Positions 26,170 through 34,047 of a DNA stretch of 64,000 nucleotides are shown piece by piece. How positions within the stretch are numbered: position 1 is the stretch's first letter; each line of letters begins with the position of its first letter. The stretch lies in NCBI GenBank assembly GCA_963800235.1, contig CAWDAD010000003.1:434001-498000 (forward strand). Reading direction: 5' to 3'. The notes below the pieces were generated by a model. That model ran no database searches, was not told where the DNA came from, and was given only the letters and a program-made list of their open reading frames with translations. This DNA is from CAVVNP01 sp963800235 (GTDB lineage Bacteria; Actinomycetota; Acidimicrobiia; Acidimicrobiales; Iamiaceae). The position numbers were made by a program, and so were the translations under genes.

Positions 26170-27678
26170 ATGCCGCGACCCCGACTGCGCCGGCCCGGCC
26201 GGCCCGATCCCCGCACCGTCGCGGCCGGTCTCGGGGCCGGGGTGCTGCTGGCCCTCGCCCTGCCGCCGTGGGGCTGGTGGCCGCTCGCCCTCGTGGGCCT
26301 GGTGCTGCTCGACCGGCTGCTGGCCGGACGACCCGCCGCCGTGCGCTTCCGCCGCGGCTGGCTCGTCGGCCTCGGCCTGCTCGGCATCAGCTTCTACTGG
26401 ATCCACGACCTGACCCTGCCGGGCTGGATCATCGCCGTGCTCGTGTACTCGGCGGTCATCGGCGGGGCCATGGCCCTGGTCCCACCCGGCCGCGGCCGGT
26501 GGCTGGCACTCCCGGCCGCCTGGGTGCTGTCCGAGGCGGTCCGGGGCGCCTGGCCCTTCGGGGGCGTGCCGCTGTCGACCCTCGCCATCGGCCAGGTGGC
26601 GGGCCCGCTCGCCGGCGTGGCCCGGGTGGGCGGAACGCTGCTGCTCGGAGGCGTGACCGTCACCGCCGCCGTGGCGGTGTCGGCCGCCGTCAGCCGGAGG
26701 TGGCGCCCCGCGGTCGTCGCCGCGATCGTGGTCGTGGCGGTCACCGGGCTCGCCGCCGTCGCCCCCCGGGGCCACGACATCGGCCGGACCATCCGCGTCG
26801 CACTGGTGCAGGGCGGCGGGCCGCAGGGCACCCGGGCCATCAACACCGACCCGTCGGTGGTGTTCGATCGCCACCTGGCCGCCAGCGCCGCGGTACCGCC
26901 CGGCATGGACCTCGTCGTCTGGCCCGAGGACGTGGTCGACGTGCCCACCACGGTCACCGACACCCCCGAGGGCGCCCAGCTGGCCGACCTGGCCCGCCGC
27001 ACGAAGGCGACCCTGGTCGCCGGGGTCGTCGAGTCGGCCGGGCCGGAGCACTTCTTCAACGCCTCGGTCGCCTGGAACCCGGCCGGTCGGGTCATCGGGC
27101 GGTACGAGAAGGTGCACCGCGTGCCCTTCGGCGAGTGGGTGCCGTTCCGCAGCCTGATCAAGCCCTTCGCCGGACCGTCGCTGCCGGCCAAGGACGCCAT
27201 CGTGGGCCACGGTCCTGCGGTGATCGACACGCCGGCGGGGAAGCTGGGGATCGTGATCTCCTGGGAGGTGTTCTTCGGGCACCGGGCCCGCAGCGCCATC
27301 GGCGACGGCGGGCAGGTGCTGCTCAACCCCACCAACGGCGCGTCCTTCACGGGCACCCTGGTGCAGACCCAGCAGATCGCCTCGTCCCGCCTGCGGGCCA
27401 TCGAGACCGGCCGGTGGGTCGTGCAGGTCGCCCCCACCGGGTTCAGCGCGTTCGTCACCCCCGACGGCCGGGTGCTCGAACGCACGTCCCAGCGCCAGCA
27501 GGCGGTGCGGACCCACACCGTCGCGCTGCGGGAGGGCCTGACCCTCTACAACCGGTGGGGGGAGTGGCCGACCCTGATCCTCGTGGTGCTGGCCCTGGCC
27601 GGCGGCCAGCTCCTGGCCCGCCGCGCCGACCCGGACGAGGGACCCGCCGAGGCGACGACCGGGGACGACGAGCCGTGA
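26170..27678 (+). CDS. lnt: Apolipoprotein N-acyltransferase-like protein, catalytic Cys replaced by Ser
   Basis: Membrane enzyme family that N-acylates lipoproteins. It has six or so N-terminal membrane segments (residues ~18-200), then a periplasmic nitrilase-fold domain and a last membrane segment near 475-492. Of the Glu-Lys-Cys triad, Glu is in V-W-P-E-D, Lys in Y-E-K-V-H-R-V-P-F-G-E-W, but the block normally reading I-C-Y/F-E is I-S-W-E here (TCC codon near 27259). The rest of the domain is well kept (L-N-P-T-N-G-A-S-F, TQQIASSRLRAIE). ATG 26170 lies 47 bases after cgoX. Its stop overlaps the DUF445 GTG by 4 bases. Confidence 0.87.
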   Translation: MPRPRLRRPGRPDPRTVAAGLGAGVLLALALPPWGWWPLALVGLVLLDRLLAGRPAAVRFRRGWLVGLGLLGISFYWIHDLTLPGWIIAVLVYSAVIGGAMALVPPGRGRWLALPAAWVLSEAVRGAWPFGGVPLSTLAIGQVAGPLAGVARVGGTLLLGGVTVTAAVAVSAAVSRRWRPAVVAAIVVVAVTGLAAVAPRGHDIGRTIRVALVQGGGPQGTRAINTDPSVVFDRHLAASAAVPPGMDLVVWPEDVVDVPTTVTDTPEGAQLADLARRTKATLVAGVVESAGPEHFFNASVAWNPAGRVIGRYEKVHRVPFGEWVPFRSLIKPFAGPSLPAKDAIVGHGPAVIDTPAGKLGIVISWEVFFGHRARSAIGDGGQVLLNPTNGASFTGTLVQTQQIASSRLRAIETGRWVVQVAPTGFSAFVTPDGRVLERTSQRQQAVRTHTVALREGLTLYNRWGEWPTLILVVLALAGGQLLARRADPDEGPAEATTGDDEP

Positions 27679-28982
27679 GCACGACGACCGCGCCGCCGGC
27701 CTCGTCGGCCGCCCCGCCCGGCCCGGCGCCGAGCGGCCGGGCCCCCGACGAGGACGCCGCCCGGGCCGCCGACCTGCGGCGCATGAAGCGAACGGCCACG
27801 TCGATGTTCGTGGCGGTCAGCGTGCTGTTCGTGATCGCCCGGTCGCTCGAGGGCACCTACGGGTGGCTGGCCTACGTGCGCGCCTTCGCCGAGGCGGCCA
27901 TGGTCGGCGCCCTGGCCGACTGGTTCGCGGTGACCGCCCTCTTCCGGCACCCACTCGGCCTGCCGATCCCCCACACCGCCATCATCCCGAACCGCAAGGA
28001 CGACATCGGGCGGGGGCTCGGCAGCTTCGTGCAGCGCAACTTCCTCACCCCCGAGGTGGTGGAGAGCAAGCTGGCCGGCACCCCGATCGCCTCCCGTCTC
28101 GGCGACTGGCTGGCCCGACCGGACAACGCCCGCCGCCTCGGCGACCAGGCCGCCGCGGTCACCCACGCCGCCCTCGACGTCCTGCGCGACGACGAGGTCC
28201 AGGAGGCCATCGAGACGGCGGTGGCCCGGAAGGTGCGCACGACCGAGGCGGGGCCGATCCTCGGTCGCGGCCTCGACCTGGCCATCGCCGACGGACGCCA
28301 CCAGCAGCTGCTGAGCAGCATCCTGCGGCGGGTCGCCGAGAGCCTCGACGCCAACCGCAGCCAGCTGCGCGAGCGCCTCGACCACGAGTCGCCGTGGTGG
28401 GTGCCGGAGCCGATCGACGACCGGATCTTCGCCAAGATCTTCGACGGGGTGCAGGGCCTGCTCCGCGACGTGGCCGCCGATCCCGAGCACGAGCTGCGGG
28501 CCACCTTCGACGCCCGCATCAACGAGCTGGCCGAGGAGCTGAAGTGCTCGCCGGAGATGCAGCAGCGCGCCGAGGAGCTGAAGGAGGAGCTGCTGGCCCA
28601 CCCGGCGCTGCGCGAGTGGTCCGCCACCGTCTGGACCGACCTGAAGGAGGCGATGCTCTCCCGCAGCGCCGACCCGAACAGCGAGCTGCGCCGCCGGATC
28701 GAGTCGGCCATCACGACCTTCGGCGAGCGCCTGCGCGACGACCCCGAGCTGCAGCAGCGGGTCGACGGGTGGATCGCCTCGGCCGCGGTCCAGGTCGTCG
28801 AGCAGTCCCAGGACGAGATCGGCGAGCTGATCGCCACCACCGTCGAGCGGTGGAACCCCGACGAGACCACCCAGCGCATCGAGCTGCAGGTCGGCCGGGA
28901 CCTGCAGTTCATCCGCATCAACGGCACCGTGGTCGGCGGCCTGGCCGGCCTGCTCATCTTCACGGTCAGCAACCTGTTCTGA
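27675..28982 (+). CDS. DUF445 family membrane protein (435 aa)
   Basis: One membrane segment lies near residues 40-55, a second hydrophobic patch at A-M-V-G-A-L-A-D-W-F-A-V-T-A-L-F-R-H-P-L (the family hallmark), and a last one at the very C-terminus (GTVVGGLAGLLIFTV). Between them is a long charged helical region (residues ~130-410), probably coiled coil. The family includes E. coli YjiN and has no agreed function; an envelope scaffolding role is often assumed. GTG overlaps the lnt stop. Confidence 0.9.
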   Translation: MSTTTAPPASSAAPPGPAPSGRAPDEDAARAADLRRMKRTATSMFVAVSVLFVIARSLEGTYGWLAYVRAFAEAAMVGALADWFAVTALFRHPLGLPIPHTAIIPNRKDDIGRGLGSFVQRNFLTPEVVESKLAGTPIASRLGDWLARPDNARRLGDQAAAVTHAALDVLRDDEVQEAIETAVARKVRTTEAGPILGRGLDLAIADGRHQQLLSSILRRVAESLDANRSQLRERLDHESPWWVPEPIDDRIFAKIFDGVQGLLRDVAADPEHELRATFDARINELAEELKCSPEMQQRAEELKEELLAHPALREWSATVWTDLKEAMLSRSADPNSELRRRIESAITTFGERLRDDPELQQRVDGWIASAAVQVVEQSQDEIGELIATTVERWNPDETTQRIELQVGRDLQFIRINGTVVGGLAGLLIFTVSNLF

Positions 28983-28993
28983 GGGAGGCACCC

Positions 28994-29761
28994 ATGACCG
29001 ACACCATCACCCAGCTGTGGCGGTTCCCGGTGAAGTCCATGCAGGGCGAGCGGGTCGAGCGGGCGGAGCTGCGGTCCACCGGGCTCGACGGCGACCGGGA
29101 CTGGGCGGTGGTCGACGACGAGACCGGGAAGGTCCTGAGCGCCAAGCGGGTGGGCGAGCTGCTCCACGCCGCGGCCCGCGCCGAGGCCGACGGCTCCTGC
29201 GTGATCACCCTCCCCGACGGTACCGAGCACCTCGCCGGCGAGGCCGGCACCAACGCCGCGCTGGTGGCCTGGCTGGACCGGCCCTGCCACCTGGCGGCCC
29301 GGCCCGCACCGACCGAGGCGCCCGAGTTCGAGATGAGCTTCGACGCCGAGCACCCCGACCAGGACGTGTTCTCCTGGCCGGTGGCGGCCGGCACCTACGT
29401 CGACGTGGCCGGGTGCCACCTGCTGACCACCGCCAGCGTGGCCGCCGCCCGGGCCCTGCACCCCGACGGCGATTGGGACGTCCGCCGGTTCCGGCCCACC
29501 GTGCTGGTCGACAGCGGCTCGAGCGGCTTCGTGGAGGACGGGTGGGTCGAGCACCACGTCCGGGTCGGCGCGGCGCGGGTGCGGGTCGACATGCTGACCC
29601 CCCGCTGCCCCATGCCGGTCCGGACCCAACCGGGGCTCGACCGCGACCTCGGCGTGGCCCGTGCCCTGCGCGACCACCACGGCAGCAACCTCGGCGTCTA
29701 CGCCACCGTCGTCGAGCCGGGCCCGGTGGCGGTCGGCGACCCGGTGGTCCCCGGGCCGTGA
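28994..29761 (+). CDS. MOSC-domain protein (255 aa)
   Basis: N-terminal MOSC beta-barrel (L-W-R-F-P-V-K-S-M-Q-G-E) followed by the MOSC domain with R-F-R-P-T-V-L-V and the Cys of T-P-R-C-P-M-P. This Cys is the position that holds the molybdenum or the sulfur in mARC/YcbX-type and MOCO sulfurase enzymes. Likely a soluble molybdenum-cofactor oxidoreductase acting on N-hydroxylated or sulfoxide substrates with an unlinked reductase. It begins 11 bases after the DUF445 stop behind a GAGGGAGG site, so it ends the haem-led operon. Confidence 0.88.
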   Translation: MTDTITQLWRFPVKSMQGERVERAELRSTGLDGDRDWAVVDDETGKVLSAKRVGELLHAAARAEADGSCVITLPDGTEHLAGEAGTNAALVAWLDRPCHLAARPAPTEAPEFEMSFDAEHPDQDVFSWPVAAGTYVDVAGCHLLTTASVAAARALHPDGDWDVRRFRPTVLVDSGSSGFVEDGWVEHHVRVGAARVRVDMLTPRCPMPVRTQPGLDRDLGVARALRDHHGSNLGVYATVVEPGPVAVGDPVVPGP

Positions 29762-29826
29762 CGGGAGCGTGAACGGCCTCCGCAGGCTTGACCGCCCGGT
29801 CGGGTACCGGGGAGGCTGACGCCTTC

Positions 29827-31110
29827 ATGGCCGCCGACCGCCCCCTGCGCATCGCGCTGCTCACCTACCGGGGCAAGCCCCACGTCGGCGGGCAGGGCGT
29901 CTACGTGCGCCAGCTCGCCCGGGCGCTGCACGAGCTCGGCCACCACGTCGAGGTCTTCTCCGGCCAGCCGTACCCGGTGCTCGACGAGGGCGTCGAGCTG
30001 CACCAGCTCCCCAGCCTCGACATCTACAACGAGCACTTCCCGATGCGGATGCCCGGGCTCTGGGAGATCAAGCACGTCGCCGACCTGATCGAGGTCACCG
30101 CCTTCTCCTTCGGCTCGTTCCCCGAGCCCCTGGCCTTCTCCGTGCGGGCCTTCGAGGCGCTGCGGGGCCGCCGGGCCGACTTCGACCTGGTCCACGACAA
30201 CCAGAGCCTCGGCTACGGGCTGCTGGCGCTGCAGCGCGCCGGATGGCCGCTGATCGCCACCATCCACCACCCCATCACCGTCGACCGCCGGCTGGAGATG
30301 GCGGCTGCGACGAGCCTCTACCAGCGCCTCACCCTGAGCCGCTGGTACTCCTTCACCCGCATGCAGACCGAGGTGGCCCGGCGCGTCGAACGGGTCATCA
30401 CCGTGTCGCAGAACTCGTGGAAGGACATCCACGCCGACCACAAGGTGCCCTACGAGCGCATGCACGTGGTCCCCGTCGGCGTCGACCCGGACCAGTTCCG
30501 GCCGCTCGAGTCCGTGGAGCGACGGCCCGGTCACCTGATCACGACCGCCAGCGCCGACGTGGCCATGAAGGGCCTGTCGTTCCTGTTGGAGGCGCTGGCC
30601 AAGCTGCGCACCGAGCGCGACGACCTGCACCTGACCGTGATCGGGCGCAAGAAGGAGGGCGGCAAGTCCGCCGCCACCATCGACCGCCTGGGGCTCACCG
30701 ACCACGTCGAGTTCGTCTCCGGGGTGTCCGACGAGCGCATCGTCGAGCTGTACGCCGAGGCCGAGGTGGCGGTGGTGCCGTCGCTCTACGAGGGCTTCTC
30801 GCTGCCCGCCATCGAGGCCATGTCCTGCGCGGTGCCGGTCGTGGCCACCACCGGCGGCGCCCTGCCCGAGGTGGTGGGAGCCGACGGCGAGACCGCCCTG
30901 CTGGCTGCGCCGGGCGACGCCGACTCGCTGGCCGCCACAATGCGGCGCGCCCTCGACGACGCCGACCTGCGCCGGCGCATCGGCGACGCCGGCCGCCAGC
31001 GGGTCATCGGCCAGTGGAGCTGGCGCCACACCGCCCTCGGCACCGTCGAGCAGTACCGGGCGATGCTCGACGGCCGGCCCGGGACCGGCGGCCGGCCGGC
31101 CGGCGGCTGA
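29827..31110 (+). CDS. Glycosyltransferase family 4 (427 aa)
   Basis: GT-B fold retaining glycosyltransferase. The N-terminal domain has Y-R-G-K-P-H-V-G-G-Q-G-V-Y-V-R-Q-L (acceptor/nucleotide loop). The C-terminal GT4 signature is P-S-L-Y-E-G-F-S-L-P-A-I-E-A-M-S-C with the paired Glu residues. No membrane segment. It lies 65 bases after the MOSC stop with GGGGAGG upstream of ATG 29827, and its stop TGA shares bases with the next ATG. First gene of a coupled trio with a methyltransferase and a cyclase-fold protein. Donor and acceptor unknown. Confidence 0.92.
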   Translation: MAADRPLRIALLTYRGKPHVGGQGVYVRQLARALHELGHHVEVFSGQPYPVLDEGVELHQLPSLDIYNEHFPMRMPGLWEIKHVADLIEVTAFSFGSFPEPLAFSVRAFEALRGRRADFDLVHDNQSLGYGLLALQRAGWPLIATIHHPITVDRRLEMAAATSLYQRLTLSRWYSFTRMQTEVARRVERVITVSQNSWKDIHADHKVPYERMHVVPVGVDPDQFRPLESVERRPGHLITTASADVAMKGLSFLLEALAKLRTERDDLHLTVIGRKKEGGKSAATIDRLGLTDHVEFVSGVSDERIVELYAEAEVAVVPSLYEGFSLPAIEAMSCAVPVVATTGGALPEVVGADGETALLAAPGDADSLAATMRRALDDADLRRRIGDAGRQRVIGQWSWRHTALGTVEQYRAMLDGRPGTGGRPAGG

Positions 31111-31889
31111 TGCTCACCGTCGACTACCGACGCCTCGGGCTCCAGCCCGGCGAGACGCTGCTCGACATGGGCGCCGGTGCCGGTCGCCACGCCTTCGAGT
31201 CCTACCGGAGGGGCGCCAAGGTGGTGGCGGCCGACCTCGACCGGGCCGAGCTGAAGGACGTGCAGGCCCTGATGGCCGCCATGACCCGGTCGGGCGAGGT
31301 GGCGCCGGAGGCGGTCGGGGTCTGCGTGAACGCCGACGCCACCCGCCTGCCCTTCGACGACGGCAGCATCGACCGGATCATCGCCTCGGAGGTGCTCGAG
31401 CACGTCCCCGACGACGCCGCCGCCCTCGCCGAGCTGACCCGCGTGCTGCGGCCCGGCGGGGTGCTGGCCGCCACCGTGCCGGCCCAGCTGCCCGAGCGCC
31501 TCTGCTGGGCGCTGAGCGACGAGTACCACGCCCCCTTCGTGCCGGGTGGCCACGTCCGCATCTACGCCGAGGCCACCCTCCGGCGCCGCATGCGCGACGC
31601 CGGCCTGCACCCCGGCGCCGCCCACCGGGCCCACGCCCTGCACTCGCCCTACTGGTGGCTGAAGTGCGCGGTCGGGCCGACCAACGACGACCACCCCGCC
31701 GTGCGCGCCTACCACCGGCTGCTGGTGTGGGACATCACCAAGGCGCCGAAGCTGACCCGCTGGACCGAGCGGGCGCTGAACCCCGTGCTGGGCAAGAGCC
31801 TGGTCGTCTACGCCACCAAGCCGGCGGCGGGCGCGTCGGGGTCGCGACCCGGAGCCCCGACCGGTGCGGCGACGGGAGCGGCGCGATGA
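31110..31889 (+). CDS. Class I SAM-dependent methyltransferase (259 aa)
   Basis: Rossmann methyltransferase with motif I L-L-D-M-G-A-G-A-G-R-H, acidic post-I V-V-A-A-D-L-D, and I-I-A-S-E-V-L-E-H-V-P. The C-terminal half (P-Y-W-W-L-K-C-A-V-G, L-V-W-D-I-T-K-A-P) is a family-specific aromatic region that suggests a hydrophobic acceptor. The ATG overlaps the glycosyltransferase TGA (TGATG), and its TGA overlaps the next ATG by 4 bases. Probably acts on the same molecule as its neighbours. Confidence 0.9.
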   Translation: MLTVDYRRLGLQPGETLLDMGAGAGRHAFESYRRGAKVVAADLDRAELKDVQALMAAMTRSGEVAPEAVGVCVNADATRLPFDDGSIDRIIASEVLEHVPDDAAALAELTRVLRPGGVLAATVPAQLPERLCWALSDEYHAPFVPGGHVRIYAEATLRRRMRDAGLHPGAAHRAHALHSPYWWLKCAVGPTNDDHPAVRAYHRLLVWDITKAPKLTRWTERALNPVLGKSLVVYATKPAAGASGSRPGAPTGAATGAAR

Positions 31890-32908
31890 CCGTGCCCGCC
31901 GTGGCCGGCGTCGTCACCGCGGAGCAGATCCAGGAGACCGTCGACGCCATCGTGGAGCGCCAGCTGCCGAACGGCATGATCCCGTGGTTCCCCGGCGGCC
32001 ACGCCGACCCGTGGAACCACGTCGAGGCGGCCATGGCCATCGCCCTCGGCGACCGGGTGGCCGAGGCCGAGGCCGCCTACCAGTGGCTGGTCGACGAGCA
32101 ACGACCCGACGGCGCCTGGCACCAGTACTACCTGGCCGACCGGATCGAGCAGGACAAGCTCGACGCCAACGTCTGCGCCTACGTCGCCGCCGGCGTGTGG
32201 CACCACTGGCTGCTGACCAAGGACCAGGGCTTCGTCGAGACCATGTGGCCCGTCGTCGACGCCGCCATCGGGTTCGTGCTCGGCCTGCAGACCGAGCGGG
32301 GTGAGGTGCTCTGGGCGCGTCACGCCGACGGCACCCCGTGGTCGTTCGCCCTGCTGACCGGCTCGTCGAGCATCTGCCACAGCCTGCGCTGCGCCCTGGC
32401 GCTGGCCCACCACCTCGGGCTCGAGCGGCCGCACTGGGTCGGCGCTGCCGACCGGCTGGCGACGGTGATCCGCACCGAGCCCGACGCCTTCGCCCCCAAG
32501 CACCGCTGGGCCATGGACTGGTACTACCCGGTGCTCACCGGCGTGCTCACCGGCGACGCCGGGCGGGAGCGGCTCGACCGGCGCTGCGACGCCTTCGTCA
32601 TGGAGGGCCGGGGCGTCCGCTGCGTGTCCGACCGCCCGTGGGTGACGGTGGCCGAGACCTGCGAGTACCTGCTGGCCAACCTGGCCGTCGGCCGCCGGGC
32701 CCACGCCGCGGAGCTGTTCGGCTGGGTGCAGCAGTACCGGGTGGACGGCGGGCGCTACTGGACCGGGACCGTGTACCCCGAGGAGGTCCACTTCCCCGGC
32801 GGGGAGCAGTCGACCTACACCTCGGCCGCGGTGGTCCTCGCCGCCGACGCCCTCTGCGGCGCCAACCCCACCGCCAACCTCTTCGTCGACGACTTCCAGC
32901 TCGCCTAG
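31886..32908 (+). CDS. Terpenoid-cyclase/prenyltransferase-fold protein (340 aa)
   Basis: All-helical alpha/alpha-barrel protein resembling the prenyltransferase/squalene-cyclase repeat family: repeated Trp-containing blocks (P-W-F-P-G-G-H-A-D-P-W-N-H-V-E-A, QRPDGAW, A-M-D-W-Y-Y-P-V-L, G-R-Y-W-T-G-T-V-Y-P-E). The D-x-D-D protonation motif of squalene cyclases is not evident and the protein is about half their length, so it may instead be a glycan-acting alpha6/alpha6 barrel. Annotation as a cyclase should not be taken literally. Last gene of the trio. Confidence 0.75.
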   Translation: MTVPAVAGVVTAEQIQETVDAIVERQLPNGMIPWFPGGHADPWNHVEAAMAIALGDRVAEAEAAYQWLVDEQRPDGAWHQYYLADRIEQDKLDANVCAYVAAGVWHHWLLTKDQGFVETMWPVVDAAIGFVLGLQTERGEVLWARHADGTPWSFALLTGSSSICHSLRCALALAHHLGLERPHWVGAADRLATVIRTEPDAFAPKHRWAMDWYYPVLTGVLTGDAGRERLDRRCDAFVMEGRGVRCVSDRPWVTVAETCEYLLANLAVGRRAHAAELFGWVQQYRVDGGRYWTGTVYPEEVHFPGGEQSTYTSAAVVLAADALCGANPTANLFVDDFQLA

Positions 32909-32938
32909 CGCCGCCGCACCCCGCCGTCGTCCCCGTCG

Positions 32939-32998
32939 GTGTCGTCGTGCACCTCCTCGGCGCGAAACGTGTCGTTGTGCACCCTTGCGGTGCAGAAC
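32939..32998. repeat. Diverged 30-bp direct repeat with hairpin between convergent genes
   Basis: Two 30-base units (32939-32968, 32969-32998) share G-T-G-T-C-G-T-[C/T]-G-T-G-C-A-C-C and a similar second half. The second unit contains TGCACC/GGTGCA arms (32978-32983, 32989-32994) around a 5-base loop. It sits between the ends of the cyclase-fold gene and the DUF559 gene. It might slow transcription, but it has no U-tract. Confidence 0.55.
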
Positions 32999-33006
32999 AG
33001 CACGAT

Positions 33007-33946
33007 TCACCCGGCGGAGCGGTGAGCGCGGCGCTGCCGGAACGCGTGCCCGAGCTCGCGACGGAGCCGGTCCGCGCTCGGGCGGAGGTCGTCGGCACCG
33101 GCTCGCAGCACCCACCAGCCGGCGGCCACCAGCCGGGCGTGCCGGTGTTCGTCGTGCGCAAGCCGGTCAGGCGTGTGCCACCGCTCGCCGTCGTACTCGA
33201 GGCCGACCCGGACATACGGCCACGCCACGTCGAGCCGCCCGACGAGCCGGCCCTCGCGGTCGTGGACGGGGTGCTGCGTCACCGGTCTCGGCACACCCCA
33301 CTCCCCGAGACGTCGGAGCAGCCGCGCCTCACCCGGGCTCTCGGGCACCAATCCCTCCAACCACGGCTGGAGCACCGACCGGAGCCGATCGGCTCCCGTT
33401 CGACCCCGGCCCGACGGCATGGCCTCGAGGACCGCTGCGACCTGCTCCGGTCTCGTCATGCGCCTCGTGACCGCGGCGGCGAGCACGTCGGCGAGCGCGC
33501 GCGTCGGGGAGCGATCCAGCGGCGTCGACGATGCTGCGGGCAGGCACGGTCGCGGGGACCGGCCCGACGCGGGTCTGCTGCCGCGGCGGCACGTCGCTGC
33601 GGTGGACGACGGCGAACGGGTGGCGGCCGGTGGTCCGCGCCGCCGACACGACGTGCGGTGGTTCGGGCAGCGGCCGCAGACCCAGCAATCCGATCGCACT
33701 GAGCCCGTGGGCGAGCGTGCCCGGAGGCCCGACCAGACAGGCGGCCAGGAGCCGTTGCGTCGGGGAGGGCGGCGCACCCCGCACCAGGTACACGCCGCGC
33801 CCGACCGCCTCCCAGCGGCCCGCGGACAACCGACGGCCGATCTGCGACCGGGTGAGCCCGCAGCGACGGGCGTCGGCCAGGGTCAGCAGACCCAGCTGGC
33901 GGGCGGCGGGGCCCGCCGCGCGGTGGTCGGCGGTGACGTCCTCCAT
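33007..33946 (-). CDS. AbiEi-like / DUF559 protein, one frame break (about 313 codons)
   Basis: Second member of the family seen at 8559-9353 and better preserved in its head: AbiEi-type winged helix (G-L-L-T-L-A-D-A-R-R-C-G-L-T-R-S-Q-I), then G-R-G-V-Y-L-V-R-G, and a C-terminal DUF559 domain (R-L-D-V-A-W-P-Y-V-R-V-G-L-E-Y-D-G, H-T-P-D-R, D-E-H-R-H-A-R-L-V-A-A-G-W). The frame breaks in a (CG)n run near 33494-33503; adding one CG pair restores A-R-A-L-A-D-V-L. ATG 33946 follows GGTGGAG. No AbiEii toxin partner is adjacent. Confidence 0.75.
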
Positions 33947-34033
33947 GAGCTCCACCCTGCCGACGGGGGGTGACACCCACCGGCCGCCCGGGGGCGGCCG
34001 ACGGGGAGGACAGCGGGGGGCGGGAGGCTGGCC

Positions 34034-34039
34034 TACGGT
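34034..34039 (+). promoter_or_regulatory. TACGGT hexamer, leaderless promoter of the CoA-ligase gene
   Basis: TACGGT with an 8-base spacer to ATG 34048. This decides that ATG over the open frame further upstream. Confidence 0.5.
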
Positions 34040-34047
34040 CGCCGGCC

